A DNA stretch of 35,554 nucleotides. Origin: Erysipelotrichaceae bacterium. GTDB lineage: Bacteria; Bacillota_I; Bacilli_A; Erysipelotrichales; Erysipelotrichaceae. Location: the NCBI GenBank assembly GCA_017419165.1, contig JAFOLW010000070.1:1-35554 (forward strand). Reading direction: 5' to 3'. The first letter of the stretch is position 1; each line of letters opens with the position of its first letter. A model generated the notes under the pieces. It made no database searches. It worked only from the letters and a program-made list of their open reading frames with translations, and was not told the origin of the DNA. Position numbers and translations under genes: made by a program. Of the stretch, positions 1 to 8,075 are shown piece after piece.

Positions 1-1
1 C

Positions 2-145
2 GTCGATTCCGGTGCGAAATTCAAGAAGGGCGACAAGCTCATGAAGTTCGACCGCAATACGATCAAGCAGGCCGGCCATCCGGATACCGTCATCGTCGCT
101 CTGACCAACGCAGCGGACTACAGTGACGTCAAGAAAAGCGTTTAA
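2..145 (+). CDS. PTS glucose-family EIIA domain, C-terminal fragment
   Basis: The last 47 codons of a gene that enters from the left edge, ending in TAA at 143-145. The translated tail contains GDKLMKFD followed by an HPDTVIVALTNAADY stretch, which matches the C-terminal beta-strands of the Crr-like EIIA-Glc fold (EIIA carries phosphate from HPr to EIIB during sugar uptake). The phospho-histidine would lie upstream of the window, so it cannot be seen whether this is a stand-alone EIIA or the end of an EIICBA permease. A terminator follows directly, so this is the end of its transcription unit. Family assignment is good; sugar specificity is unknown. Confidence 0.8.
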   Translation, partial: VDSGAKFKKGDKLMKFDRNTIKQAGHPDTVIVALTNAADYSDVKKSV

Positions 146-165
146 GTGATCTGAGATCAAAAGGA

Positions 166-207
166 AAAGGCAAGTTTTCGAATAAAGCGGAAGCTTGCCT
201 TTTTTTG
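166..207 (+). terminator. intrinsic terminator after the PTS gene
   Basis: AAAGGCAAG (166-174) pairs with CTTGCCTTT (194-202) over a 19-base loop and runs into seven T. It lies between the converging PTS gene and the minus-strand gene ending at 228. Confidence 0.8.
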
Positions 208-227
208 TATGTTATATAGGTGTTTTT

Positions 228-947
228 TCAGGATTCCGCTTCGACGAAGAGTTCCTTGGCCTTGAAGACGTTGCAGATGACGTTGTAGTCGCCTAAGACG
301 GTGATCCGGTCGTTTTCTTTCAGGATCGTATCGGCATGGACGTCGTTGGGTGTCCCGTCATCGGATTCCACGAGGAGAACGATGATCGAATGGACATTGC
401 GCAGCCCGTTCTCCGACATCTTCTTGCCGATCAGATCCGCCGGCATCTTCTGTAAACGGATGGAGGCAAGCGTCTTGCCGCCGAGAGTATCGATGACGGT
501 CAGCGGATTGAAGTTTTTGTCTTTGACGAAGTGTCCGATGATCTTTTCCAGTGCCTTGTCGGTATAGGCGATGCCCTGCGGGATGCGGATCGCCAGGATG
601 ATGATCACGAAAATGCCGATCGGCAGGGCAACTTCATAGAAGAAGTTGGTGATCTCTCTTTGTTTGAAAGAGAGGAAGATGTTGACGAAGGCGGAAACGA
701 AGGTGATGTTGAAGACATAGCCGAACATCATCGTGATCTTGGCCAGCCGCCGTCTCTGTCTTGAAGAAGTGACCAGTTCGCTCTCCCCGGTCGTGAAGCC
801 GCAGCCCGTCAGGAGCGAGATGACCTGAAAACTGGCTTTTTCGCGGTCGAGCCCGGTGAAGCGGAACAGGATCGTGAAGATCTCGGCGATGATCAGATAG
901 ATGACGATGATGAAGGCAAACAGGATGAAAGAACTGTAGACCGTCAT
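228..947 (-). CDS. membrane protein with TrkA-C (RCK-C) domain
   Basis: A 239-residue protein. The N-terminal part has three hydrophobic helices (about residues 3-28, 72-94 and 101-122). Between helices 1 and 2 lies SLLTGCGFTTGESE, a Gly/Thr-rich loop of the kind seen in proteins of this small membrane TrkA-C family. Residues about 150-230 form an RCK_C/TrkA_C domain with the pattern leu-x-GKKMSENGL then DTILKENDRITVLG, which in K+ channels and transporters binds ligands such as cyclic dinucleotides. The start is fixed by AAGGAGG six to seven bases upstream on the minus strand, and a minus-strand TATAAT sits at 982-977. It is monocistronic and converges on the PTS gene. A role in ion (probably K+) regulation is inferred from the domain only. 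Confidence 0.7.
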   Translation of the reverse strand: MTVYSSFILFAFIIVIYLIIAEIFTILFRFTGLDREKASFQVISLLTGCGFTTGESELVTSSRQRRRLAKITMMFGYVFNITFVSAFVNIFLSFKQREITNFFYEVALPIGIFVIIILAIRIPQGIAYTDKALEKIIGHFVKDKNFNPLTVIDTLGGKTLASIRLQKMPADLIGKKMSENGLRNVHSIIVLLVESDDGTPNDVHADTILKENDRITVLGDYNVICNVFKAKELFVEAES

Positions 948-1096
948 AGGGCTTCCTCCTTCGTTTTTCTTCTTTCATTATAAGACATGGATCTTTCACG
1001 AAGGTCTGCAGGAGAAAAAATGTACGAGATCTTTACTTTAGAAACAAAATGTAAAATCCTTCTAAAACAAGGTATTTTTCGGGTAATATATTATGT

Positions 1097-2515
1097 ATGG
1101 CAAACGAAAAGGATTCTAAGATCGGTCAGGATTTCTCTTTGTGGTCATTGCTGAAGTTTGCGATGCCCGGTCTTTTGACCAATCTGTTCACGCGGATCTA
1201 TGAAACGATGGACGATGCCCTTTTCGTGTCCCGTTTCGTCGGGCAGAATGCGCTGGCCGGCATCAAGATCCTGGCACCGATCGACGGTCTGACGTTTGCG
1301 ATGACGACGATCTTCGGTATCGGTGCTTCGACCTATGCGGCGACGCAGATGGGAAGAGGAAAGAAGAAAGAAGCTTCGAAGATCTTCACCGAGATGATCA
1401 TCATCGCCCTGGTCTTGGGCAGCCTGTTTGCTGCACTCATGATCCTTTTCGACGATCAGATCTTATACTTCCTCGGTGCGGAGCGCAACATCATTCAATA
1501 TACGGAAGTCTATGTGGCGATCACGTTCCTCGCCCTGCCGTTCAAACTGGCGTCCATGAGCTTCGGTGCCTTCTACTCGGCTGCCGGCAAGCCTTCGATG
1601 GGCTTATACAATTCGATCCTTTCGGGGATCATCAATGTGGCGACGGATTATGTCACGATCGTTCTGATGGGCATGGGCGTGGCCGGTGCGGCCCTCGCGA
1701 CTTCGCTCGGCCAGCTGGCGACTTTCCTGGTCGGCGTGTCATTCTACTTCGGCAAGAACAACGATATCGGTTTCGTCAGGCCGGGCAATACTTATGTGCA
1801 GTCGTTCGTCGAGTCGTTCCGTTATGCCTTTGCGCAGGTCACCAATTCCATGACCATGGCTCTGACGATGCTGATCGTCAACCGGACCATCCTCTTTTAT
1901 CTGGGTACGGACGGCATCGCGGCGCGTTCGATCGTCAACGATCTGCGGCAGATCCTCAATTCCGCCTTCATTGGCTATGCGGCAACGGTGAGTCCGATCA
2001 TCGCGTTCAACTACGGCGCAAGGCGGCCGAAGATGCTGAAGAAGATCCTGTCCTACAATCTCAGGGTCTGGTTCTTCGGCTGTACGGGCATGATGATCAT
2101 CGGACAGCTGCTGAAGCGTCCTTTGATCTGGCTGTTCATGAATCCGGAAACGTTTACGCAGAACTTTCATGATCTGACTTATTACGGTCTGACGGTGGAA
2201 CTGTTTGCGCCGATCTTTACCGCCGGCTGCATCATGATCAACCGGATGTTCGTCGCTTTCGGCGCACAGAAGACCGCGACGGTCCTGTCGATCTTGAGGA
2301 ACTTCGTCTTCCGTCTTTCGACGACCTTCATCCTGCCGCGGGTCTTCGGTCCTTATGGCATCTGGTACTGTTTCCCGCTGGCGGAAGCGCTCGGTTTCAC
2401 CTGTGCGGCCATCGCCGTGATCCGCAATGCGGACAACTACGGTTACGGCAAGAGCGGCATCGCTTACCTGATCGATGCGGTGGAAGAGGAAGATACGGAA
2501 AAAGTACAAGCGTGA
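1097..2515 (+). CDS. MATE family efflux transporter
   Basis: A 472-residue polytopic protein with about 12 hydrophobic segments in two homologous halves, the usual MATE length. The N-terminus (FSLWSLLKFAMPGLLTNLF, then an acidic Glu-Thr-Met-Asp-Asp turn) fits the first helix of the NorM/DinF-like MatE fold, and AGKPSMGLY with the GxxxAAxAT-type segment near residue 200 also fits. Such proteins export drugs or metabolites using Na+ or H+. No Shine-Dalgarno sequence is visible; instead a TAATAT hexamer (1084-1089) ends seven bases before the ATG, so the mRNA may be leaderless. The substrate cannot be inferred. The stop codon lies inside a terminator stem. Confidence 0.85.
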   Translation: MANEKDSKIGQDFSLWSLLKFAMPGLLTNLFTRIYETMDDALFVSRFVGQNALAGIKILAPIDGLTFAMTTIFGIGASTYAATQMGRGKKKEASKIFTEMIIIALVLGSLFAALMILFDDQILYFLGAERNIIQYTEVYVAITFLALPFKLASMSFGAFYSAAGKPSMGLYNSILSGIINVATDYVTIVLMGMGVAGAALATSLGQLATFLVGVSFYFGKNNDIGFVRPGNTYVQSFVESFRYAFAQVTNSMTMALTMLIVNRTILFYLGTDGIAARSIVNDLRQILNSAFIGYAATVSPIIAFNYGARRPKMLKKILSYNLRVWFFGCTGMMIIGQLLKRPLIWLFMNPETFTQNFHDLTYYGLTVELFAPIFTAGCIMINRMFVAFGAQKTATVLSILRNFVFRLSTTFILPRVFGPYGIWYCFPLAEALGFTCAAIAVIRNADNYGYGKSGIAYLIDAVEEEDTEKVQA

Positions 2516-2534
2516 TCTCACGCTTTTCGTTTTA
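2508..2534 (+). terminator. terminator at the end of the MATE gene
   Basis: AAGCGTG (2508-2514), loop ATCT, CACGCTT (2519-2525), then TTCGTTTT. The MATE stop codon is within the hairpin, and the next ATG (2541) follows only 7 bases after the T-rich tract, so some read-through is probably needed for the downstream gene. Confidence 0.65.
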
Positions 2535-2540
2535 CAGGAT

Positions 2541-3137
2541 ATGAAAACGATCAAGACGTTTTTGCAGACACATCCCTTGTTCATGACCTTTCTTTCCGCG
2601 GCGGTCAATCTCGGCTACGGTATTTTCCTTTTGTTTCTGGCTTATTTCAATGTTTCCTATTGGCATCTGACCCTGGCTGTCTTTTTCCTGATCCTGGGCA
2701 TCATGCGTTTTCTTGCGCTCGATCACGCAAGGACAAAACCGGTCAAAACTATCCGCCTGTGCGGACTGACGATGTTGTTTCTGGCGGTGACGGTGTCGGG
2801 CATGATCTATCTGACCATTCATGAAACGCGCAATCCCAGCCGCGATCTGGTCCTTGCGCTCGGTCAGGCCGCCTATTGTTTCACTCTGATGGGGATCGCA
2901 GCCGTCAATCTCTTCGGGGCAAGAAGGAAAAACGATCCGCAGATCTATCTCATCCGCAGCATCTGCTTTGTATCGGCGATCGGTTCGATGCTGTCGCTGG
3001 AGCGGATGATGCTGGGGACCTTCGGCGATACGGGAGATCTCTTTACGTTCCGGATGGAAGCCTGCAGCGGGATGGCGGCATTTGTGATCATCGTCTTCAT
3101 CGGTGTCAGGATGTTACGTAACAAGGCAAAGGGCTGA
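2541..3137 (+). CDS. hypothetical six-helix membrane protein
   Basis: A 198-residue protein with six evenly spaced hydrophobic helices and short, basic cytoplasmic loops. I do not recognise a characterised family; the helix-pair layout vaguely resembles DUF308/HdeD-like proteins, but no diagnostic motif is present. The ATG at 2541 was chosen over an in-frame upstream start because the upstream portion overlaps the MATE gene and its terminator, and the translation is sensible only from MKTIKTFL onward. The ribosome site is weak (ACAGGAT). A clean terminator overlaps its stop codon. Confidence 0.6.
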   Translation: MKTIKTFLQTHPLFMTFLSAAVNLGYGIFLLFLAYFNVSYWHLTLAVFFLILGIMRFLALDHARTKPVKTIRLCGLTMLFLAVTVSGMIYLTIHETRNPSRDLVLALGQAAYCFTLMGIAAVNLFGARRKNDPQIYLIRSICFVSAIGSMLSLERMMLGTFGDTGDLFTFRMEACSGMAAFVIIVFIGVRMLRNKAKG

Positions 3138-3160
3138 CGGTCTCTTAAGACCGTTTTTTT
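3137..3160 (+). terminator. intrinsic terminator
   Basis: ACGGTCT (3137-3143), loop CTTA, AGACCGT (3148-3154), followed by a run of seven T. It begins on the last base of the preceding stop codon. Confidence 0.85.
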
Positions 3161-3178
3161 GTTTGCCGCTCGATTTTT

Positions 3179-3209
3179 TTGAACGAAGCGATTATTAACT
3201 TATTAAAAT
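3179..3209 (+). promoter_or_regulatory. putative promoter of the MFS-hydrolase operon
   Basis: TTGAAC (3179-3184) and TATTAA (3201-3206) with a 16-base spacer; TAAAAT at 3204-3209 is an alternative -10. It is followed by GAGGGGG and the MFS start. Confidence 0.45.
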
Positions 3210-3228
3210 ATAAGAGGGGGATATGCAT

Positions 3229-4560
3229 ATGAAAAACAATCGATCCAATTTCCGTTTCTGGCTGCTGGTCTGGGGTCTGGGCATCATCGGTCAGCTGTGC
3301 TGGAACATCGAGAACCAGTGGTTCAATACTTTCGTTTATGCCAAGATCGCCAAGGATCCGACGATCATTTCCTGGATGGTGGCGGTCTCGGCGATCGCGA
3401 CGACGGTCTCGACTTTCCTGTTCGGAACGATGTCGGACCGTTCGGGCAGACGCAAACCGTTCATGGCCGTCGGTTATATCCTGTGGGGCATCTTCACGAT
3501 CCTGTTCGGCACGACGGAGTTCATCACCAAAGGTCAGCCTTCCGCTTCGGCGAACGTCGTCTTTGTTGCCGGTACGGCCGTCGTTCTGGCGGATGCCCTC
3601 ATGTCGTTTTTCGGTTCGATGGGCAACGACGCTTCGTTCAATGCCTGGCTGAACGATTCGATGAACGATGAAAACAAGGGCGGCATCGGTGCGGCTCTGG
3701 CGACACAGCCGATCATCGGCACCATCATCGGCACGATCCTGGGCGGCATCCTGATCGGTTCGCAGGACAACTACATGCTTCTGTTCACCGTCTTCGGCGG
3801 TCTGGCGATCGTCTTCGGCATCCTGTCACTGTTCCTGGTCAAGGATGCGGAAGATCTGAAGCCGAACAGGCAGGGCAGTTTCATGAAACAGCTGCTGAGC
3901 GCTTTTGATTTCGCTGCGCTGCTCAAACACAAGGAACTGATCTGGGTCTTCCTGGTGCTGACAGTCTATTTCATCGCGTTCAATGTCTATTATCCGCATG
4001 TGGGCAACTATATGATCTATTATCTGGGTTTCAAGGCCGATGACATCGGCATCATTCAGGGCATCGCCCTGATCCTGGGCATGTTTTCCGTCATCCCGGC
4101 TTCGAAACTGCTGAATAAAAACAAATTCGTCCTGGCGGCATCGATCTCCATCCTCTTGAGCATGGTCGGCGTCGGCATCCTGGGACTTTTCGGCCGTCCG
4201 GAACACATCGATCCTTCGACGATCCTCAACTGGCCGCTGCTGATCGGCTTGTTCTTCTTCGGCTGCGGCTACATCATGTTCATGCAGGTGACATCGGTCT
4301 GGATGAAGGGACTTTTCCCGGAAGATGCCAAAGGACAGTTCGAAGGCTTCCGTATCATCTTCTTCGTTCTGATCCCCTGGATCGTTTCACCGTTCATCGC
4401 CAATCCGATCATCAAGCGCAACGGCGAGATTCTCGACGCCAACGGCCTGACGGCGTATCTGCCGACCCATGTCCTGTTTTTGGTATCGACGGCGCTGATC
4501 TTGCTGACGTTCATCCCGTTGTTCTTTGCGGCAAGATATAACTCAGAGGGCAGACGATGA
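3229..4560 (+). CDS. MFS transporter (GPH/SLC45-like)
   Basis: A 443-residue protein with about 12 transmembrane segments. The loop between helices 2 and 3 carries GTMSDRSGRRKPFM (from about residue 66), the motif A typical of the major facilitator superfamily, and the overall pattern resembles sugar-cation symporters of the GPH/SLC45 group. I start it at the second ATG (3229): AGAGGGGG ends 8 bases upstream, whereas the ATG at 3223 would leave only 2 bases. Its stop overlaps the start of the alpha/beta hydrolase by 4 bases (ATGA), implying translational coupling and possibly import of a substrate that the hydrolase processes. The substrate is unknown. Confidence 0.8.
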   Translation: MKNNRSNFRFWLLVWGLGIIGQLCWNIENQWFNTFVYAKIAKDPTIISWMVAVSAIATTVSTFLFGTMSDRSGRRKPFMAVGYILWGIFTILFGTTEFITKGQPSASANVVFVAGTAVVLADALMSFFGSMGNDASFNAWLNDSMNDENKGGIGAALATQPIIGTIIGTILGGILIGSQDNYMLLFTVFGGLAIVFGILSLFLVKDAEDLKPNRQGSFMKQLLSAFDFAALLKHKELIWVFLVLTVYFIAFNVYYPHVGNYMIYYLGFKADDIGIIQGIALILGMFSVIPASKLLNKNKFVLAASISILLSMVGVGILGLFGRPEHIDPSTILNWPLLIGLFFFGCGYIMFMQVTSVWMKGLFPEDAKGQFEGFRIIFFVLIPWIVSPFIANPIIKRNGEILDANGLTAYLPTHVLFLVSTALILLTFIPLFFAARYNSEGRR

Positions 4561-5477
4561 AGTTCGTCCTTCCCGTACTGGCGGTCCTTTATGCCGCGGT
4601 GATCTCCTATATCGTGTATATGTGTCTGAGTCTGATCACCCGGCCGAAAAGATACACTTATGAAGAGATGCGCAGTGCCGAGATCGCCAACGGTTTCGGA
4701 TCTTCCGTCCGCAAATACGAGGAAGAATGGAAAAGAGAGCCGTTTGAACTGTCTTGCAACGGGGTGAAGATCTCGGGCGAGATCATTGAAAACCCGGATC
4801 CCGTCGGAAACAAGGCGGTCATCATCTGCCACGGTCAGAAGGTCAACCGTTACTGTTCACTCAAGTATGCGGACATCTTCATGGAGATGGGCTACAAAGT
4901 GCTGATCTACGATGAGCGCTATTTCGGAAAGTCGGGCGGCGAGATCTCGACATTGGGACAGGAAGAGGCCAAGGACCTCAAGGAAGTCTATGCTTACGCA
5001 AAGAAAGTCTTCGGCGATGACTGCAAGATCGGTCTGCATGGCGAGTCCATGGGGGCGGCAACGTCGCTGCTGTCATTGCAGTATATCGAGCCGTTCTTCG
5101 TCGTTGCGGACTGTCCGTTCTCCGATTCTTATCAGCTCTATGAAGAATTCACGGTCAAGAACGTCCACCTGCCGCCGGTTCTGATCCTGCCCTGGGTGGC
5201 ACTGATCGCCAAACAGAAATACGGATACGACATCCGCCACACCGTGCCGATCGATGCGGTCCGAAACAGCGATGTGCCGATCTGTTTCATGCACGGAACA
5301 AGCGACGGACTGATCAGGCATCAGCATTCCCTGGCGATGAAAGAGGTCTGCAGGAATGAACTGAGCGAGATCCATCTGTTTGAAGGGGCGGATCATGCCC
5401 GTTCGATCGTCGTCGATCCGCAAGCTTACAAAGCGATACTGAAGGCTTTCGTCGAAAAATGTGAAAGAAGATCCTGA
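4557..5477 (+). CDS. membrane-anchored alpha/beta hydrolase
   Basis: A 306-residue protein with an N-terminal hydrophobic helix (about residues 4-26) followed by an alpha/beta hydrolase fold. The nucleophile elbow is GESMG with Ser164; the oxyanion region is IICHGQ (residues 89-94); Asp250 (in MHGTSDG) and His280 (in GADHARS) complete a plausible Ser-Asp-His triad. It resembles the BAAT/YqkD-type group of serine hydrolases, but its ester, amide or peptide substrate cannot be told. It is translationally coupled to the MFS transporter, and its stop codon lies in the loop of a terminator, so it is the last gene of the pair. Confidence 0.85.
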   Translation: MKFVLPVLAVLYAAVISYIVYMCLSLITRPKRYTYEEMRSAEIANGFGSSVRKYEEEWKREPFELSCNGVKISGEIIENPDPVGNKAVIICHGQKVNRYCSLKYADIFMEMGYKVLIYDERYFGKSGGEISTLGQEEAKDLKEVYAYAKKVFGDDCKIGLHGESMGAATSLLSLQYIEPFFVVADCPFSDSYQLYEEFTVKNVHLPPVLILPWVALIAKQKYGYDIRHTVPIDAVRNSDVPICFMHGTSDGLIRHQHSLAMKEVCRNELSEIHLFEGADHARSIVVDPQAYKAILKAFVEKCERRS

Positions 5478-5493
5478 GCGGATCTTCTTTTTC
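5467..5493 (+). terminator. intrinsic terminator of the MFS-hydrolase operon
   Basis: GAAGATCC (5467-5474), loop TGAGC containing the stop codon, GGATCTTC (5480-5487), then TTTTTC. Confidence 0.85.
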
Positions 5494-5494
5494 A

Positions 5495-5520
5495 ATAAGA
5501 AAACGCCCGGACGGGCGTTC
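5495..5520 (-). terminator. minus-strand terminator of the LacI remnant
   Basis: AACGCCC (5502-5508) and GGGCGTT (5513-5519) around a 4-base loop; read on the minus strand the stem is followed by TTCTTATT. It directly abuts the stop codon of the LacI fragment. Confidence 0.65.
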
Positions 5521-5896
5521 AAAGTGCAGTGGAATGCCGCTCGATCAGACGGCAGTTGAGGATGGTGCCGGAAGGATGGGCGTCCTTTTTGTTTCTGATC
5601 AGCGATAGTAAGAGTTCGGCGGAAGCCGTGCCTAACGATACGGGATCGCGTTCGATGGTGGACAGGGAAGGTGTGCAGATGCGGGACTGCAGCTGGTTGT
5701 CGAAGCCGAAGACTTTGACATCTTCCGGGACTCTGATCCCCAGACGTTTGAGTCCGGCCATCGCACCGATCGCTCTGCTGAACGGGGAAGATGCAAAGCC
5801 GGAAAACGAGATCCCTGTTTCACTGGTGAAGAGGGATTCGAGCAGATAAAAGAATAAAGAGCTTTCCGGAAACGGAAGGCTTTTTTGAAGCGTCAA
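5519..5896 (-). pseudogene. LacI/GalR family repressor, C-terminal remnant
   Basis: Only the last part of a LacI/GalR sugar-responsive repressor is left. The recognisable segment, from about residue 32 of this frame, contains GLKRLGIRVPEDVKVFGFDN, a LacI-family signature in the effector-binding domain, followed by the usual SLSTIERDP and a terminal RLIERHST. The helix-turn-helix and first half of the ligand domain (about 200 residues) are missing. The open frame can only begin at a TTG, and its first codons run through a plus-strand terminator hairpin (5860-5886), so they are probably not LacI sequence. It therefore looks like a deletion scar and not a working regulator. Confidence 0.75.
5860..5886 (+). 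terminator. orphan plus-strand terminator
   Basis: AGCTTTCCG (5860-5868), loop GAAA, CGGAAGGCT (5873-5881, one G-U pair), then TTTTTT. No complete plus-strand gene lies upstream, so it may be left over from a deleted gene at the LacI break point. Confidence 0.7.
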
Positions 5897-5918
5897 AACG
5901 GCTTGTTTTGCGCTGTCC

Positions 5919-5927
5919 TGTTATAAT
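5919..5927 (+). promoter_or_regulatory. extended -10 promoter of the nitroreductase gene
   Basis: TGT directly followed by TATAAT (5922-5927), an extended -10 element. The start codon is 26 bases further on, behind AGAAGGAGGG. Confidence 0.6.
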
Positions 5928-5953
5928 TTTGGTGAAAAGAAGGAGGGCAGATC

Positions 5954-6466
5954 ATGGAATTTTTTGATGTCTTGGAAAACCGGAGCTCGATCCGTAAGTA
6001 TACGGAGGAACCTTTGACGGAGAAAGAGATCTATTGCATCGCCGCGGCAGGCCTCAAAGCGCCGACGGCGACTAATAAACAGGAGATCCGCATCACGGTC
6101 GTAAAGAAAGACGATCCCGTGCAGGAGAAGATACAGAAAGATCTCAATCCGGAAGCGCAGGTGAATTTCTATTATGATGCACCGGTCACGTTCTATCTTT
6201 CGGCGGCTGACGATTTCGGCTGGAGCGATGTCGATGCCGGCATCGCTGTTGAGAACATGCATCTGGCAGCGAAGGCCCTGGGTCTGGGCAGTGTCATCCT
6301 GGGCTGCATGAAGAAGGTCGTCAACGGCAAGAAGAAAGAAGAATATGATAAGCTCTTATGCATCCCGGAGGGTTATTCCTACAGGATCGCGATCGCCGTC
6401 GGTCATGCGGATACCGAGAAGGTCCCGCACAACATCGATTACGATCGGGACGTCACCGTCAAATAG
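5954..6466 (+). CDS. nitroreductase family protein
   Basis: A 170-residue protein typical of the short, FMN-dependent nitroreductase family. It opens with the hallmark RSSIRKYTEEPLTEKEI, where the basic residues contact the FMN phosphate, has the APTATNKQ substrate/FMN loop, and the C-terminal AAKALGLGSVILG helix used for dimerisation and flavin contact. Such enzymes use NAD(P)H to reduce nitro groups, quinones or enones; the physiological substrate is unknown. Start chosen by AGAAGGAGGG eight bases upstream. It is monocistronic, with its own extended -10 promoter and terminator. Confidence 0.85.
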   Translation: MEFFDVLENRSSIRKYTEEPLTEKEIYCIAAAGLKAPTATNKQEIRITVVKKDDPVQEKIQKDLNPEAQVNFYYDAPVTFYLSAADDFGWSDVDAGIAVENMHLAAKALGLGSVILGCMKKVVNGKKKEEYDKLLCIPEGYSYRIAIAVGHADTEKVPHNIDYDRDVTVK

Positions 6467-6485
6467 AAGACTTATAAGAAACAAG

Positions 6486-6517
6486 GTTCATGAGAAAAAC
6501 TCATGAACTTTTTCTTT
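6486..6517 (+). terminator. intrinsic terminator after nitroreductase
   Basis: GTTCATGAG (6486-6494), loop of five A, CTCATGAAC (6500-6508), then TTTTTCTTT. Confidence 0.85.
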
Positions 6518-6541
6518 CTTCGGATGTTAAACTTATGACGT

Positions 6542-7654
6542 ATGAAACTGCTGATCATCAACCCGGGGTCGACATCGACCAAGCTGAGCATCTATGAAGA
6601 TGAAAGAAAGCTCGCGGAGTCTTCTTATTTTCATGATGCACCGGAATTGTTGAAATATCCGCATGTCAATGCCCAGATCCCGTTCAGAAAAAGGGTCATC
6701 GACAGGTTTGCAAAAGAGAATCATTTCGAACTGAGCGATGTCGATGTCTTCGTCGGCCGGGGCGGAAGTGCTTATCCCTGCAAGTCCGGCGTCATGGAGA
6801 TCGATGATCGGCTCTACGAAGATACCAAGGATGCGGTCGGCGGCAGCGAACATCCGGCAAAGCTCGGCGTGATGCTGGCGCATGAACTGGCGAAGGAATA
6901 CGGAAAGAAGGCTTATACGATGGATCCGACCAATGTCGATGAGCTCATCGATGAGGCCAGGATCACCGGGATCAAAGGTGTTTACCGCAATGCACAGGCG
7001 CATGTCCTGAACCAGAAGGCGGTCGCCAGGAAACATTGTGCATTGCATGGTCTGGAGTATGAACATTGCGATCTGATCGTCGCTCATATCGACGGCGGGA
7101 TCACGGTCAATGCCCATCATAACGGAAAGATGATCGACGGCAATGTGGGAAGCGGCGGCGACGGTGCATTCACACCGACCCGCATCGGTTCCGTTCCTGT
7201 CCTGCCGTTATTGGACTATATCGACGATCACGGGACCAAGCAGGTCCGTGACATGTGTTCGCGATCCGGCGGTTTCGTCTCTTATTTCGGGACCAGCGAT
7301 TTCAAGAAGATCTATGAACGGGTGAAGGAGAAAGACGAAGAGGCTTCCCTGATCTATTCTTCGATGGTCTATCAGATCGGCAAACAGATCGGAGCGATGG
7401 CCGTCGTTTTAAAGGGACATGTGGATGCCATCCTGCTGACCGGCGGTCTGATGATCTATGAAGATATCTGTGACCGGATCAGAGAGAACTGTTCCTGGAT
7501 CGCCGAGGTCTGGTCTTATCCGGGGGAGCTGGAACAGGAGGCATTGGCTTGCGAAGTCTGTAAGGCTTTGAAAGGGGAACGGGAGATCCTGAAGTATCAG
7601 GGTAAGCCGGTCTTTGAAGGTTTTTCGTTTATTGAAGATGAGAAAAGGAGATAG
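6542..7654 (+). CDS. buk: butyrate kinase
   Basis: A 370-residue acetokinase-family enzyme, close to the usual 355-360 residues of butyrate kinase. It begins with the phosphate-1 motif IINPGSTSTKLSIY, has GGSEHPAKLGVMLAH, the DPTNVDEL segment and the IVAHIDGGITVNAH and TGGLMIYED motifs that separate butyrate/branched-chain kinases from acetate kinase. It catalyses butyryl phosphate + ADP = butyrate + ATP (or branched homologues). No phosphotransbutyrylase gene lies beside it. No Shine-Dalgarno is visible; the ATG lies 8 bases after a TAAACT hexamer, directly downstream of a terminator, suggesting a very short or absent leader. It is joined to the ABM-fold gene with 3 bases between. Confidence 0.9.
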   Translation: MKLLIINPGSTSTKLSIYEDERKLAESSYFHDAPELLKYPHVNAQIPFRKRVIDRFAKENHFELSDVDVFVGRGGSAYPCKSGVMEIDDRLYEDTKDAVGGSEHPAKLGVMLAHELAKEYGKKAYTMDPTNVDELIDEARITGIKGVYRNAQAHVLNQKAVARKHCALHGLEYEHCDLIVAHIDGGITVNAHHNGKMIDGNVGSGGDGAFTPTRIGSVPVLPLLDYIDDHGTKQVRDMCSRSGGFVSYFGTSDFKKIYERVKEKDEEASLIYSSMVYQIGKQIGAMAVVLKGHVDAILLTGGLMIYEDICDRIRENCSWIAEVWSYPGELEQEALACEVCKALKGEREILKYQGKPVFEGFSFIEDEKRR

Positions 7655-7657
7655 TTT

Positions 7658-7990
7658 ATGAGTATCACAGTCAATCTGCGCTACAAGGGTGTCGACGGAA
7701 ATGCCGTGAAATTTGCCCGGGAAATGATGGAAAGCGGAACGGTCGCGAAGATCCGGAATGAAGAAGGAAACCTCCGTTACGAATATTTCGTCTCCCTGGA
7801 AGATCCGGAAACGGTCTTATTGATCGACGCATGGAAGGACCAGGAAGCGATCGACAGGCATCACGCTTCGGAAATGATGAAGACGATAGCTGAGCTTCGC
7901 AACAAGTATGATCTGCATATGGAAGCGGCTAGGTATACGGATGATGCCGAGGGGCTTTCGGAAAAAGACAGGTCATTCATCAGAAAATAG
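7658..7990 (+). CDS. ABM-fold putative quinol monooxygenase
   Basis: A 110-residue protein with the antibiotic-biosynthesis-monooxygenase (ABM) dimeric alpha-beta barrel pattern: a first strand, a helix with AREMME, then RYEYFVSLEDPETVLLIDAWKD and DRHHAS, as in YgiN-like quinol monooxygenases. The ABM fold needs no cofactor in several members and acts on quinones or heme-like substrates. The ribosome site AAAAGGAGA overlaps the end of butyrate kinase, so the two are co-transcribed, yet no direct metabolic link is obvious. The C-terminal ~20 residues (acidic then basic) extend beyond the fold. Confidence 0.75.
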   Translation: MSITVNLRYKGVDGNAVKFAREMMESGTVAKIRNEEGNLRYEYFVSLEDPETVLLIDAWKDQEAIDRHHASEMMKTIAELRNKYDLHMEAARYTDDAEGLSEKDRSFIRK

Positions 7991-7998
7991 GAAAAGAG

Positions 7999-8023
7999 AG
8001 ACTGCGCTGCTGCAGTCTTTTTG
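7999..8023 (+). terminator. intrinsic terminator of the buk operon
   Basis: AGACTGC (7999-8005), loop GCTGCT, GCAGTCT (8012-8018), followed by TTTTTG. Confidence 0.85.
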
Positions 8024-8075
8024 TTTGTTTTAAACGGATCATATGATGCGGAATGCGGCCCGGAAGGGGCTTTTC

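Noticed and set aside
1739..2608. 289-codon minus-strand frame across the MATE gene
   Set aside because: Its Arg/Asp/Gln-rich translation is typical of antisense shadows, and the plus strand encodes a clear MATE protein.
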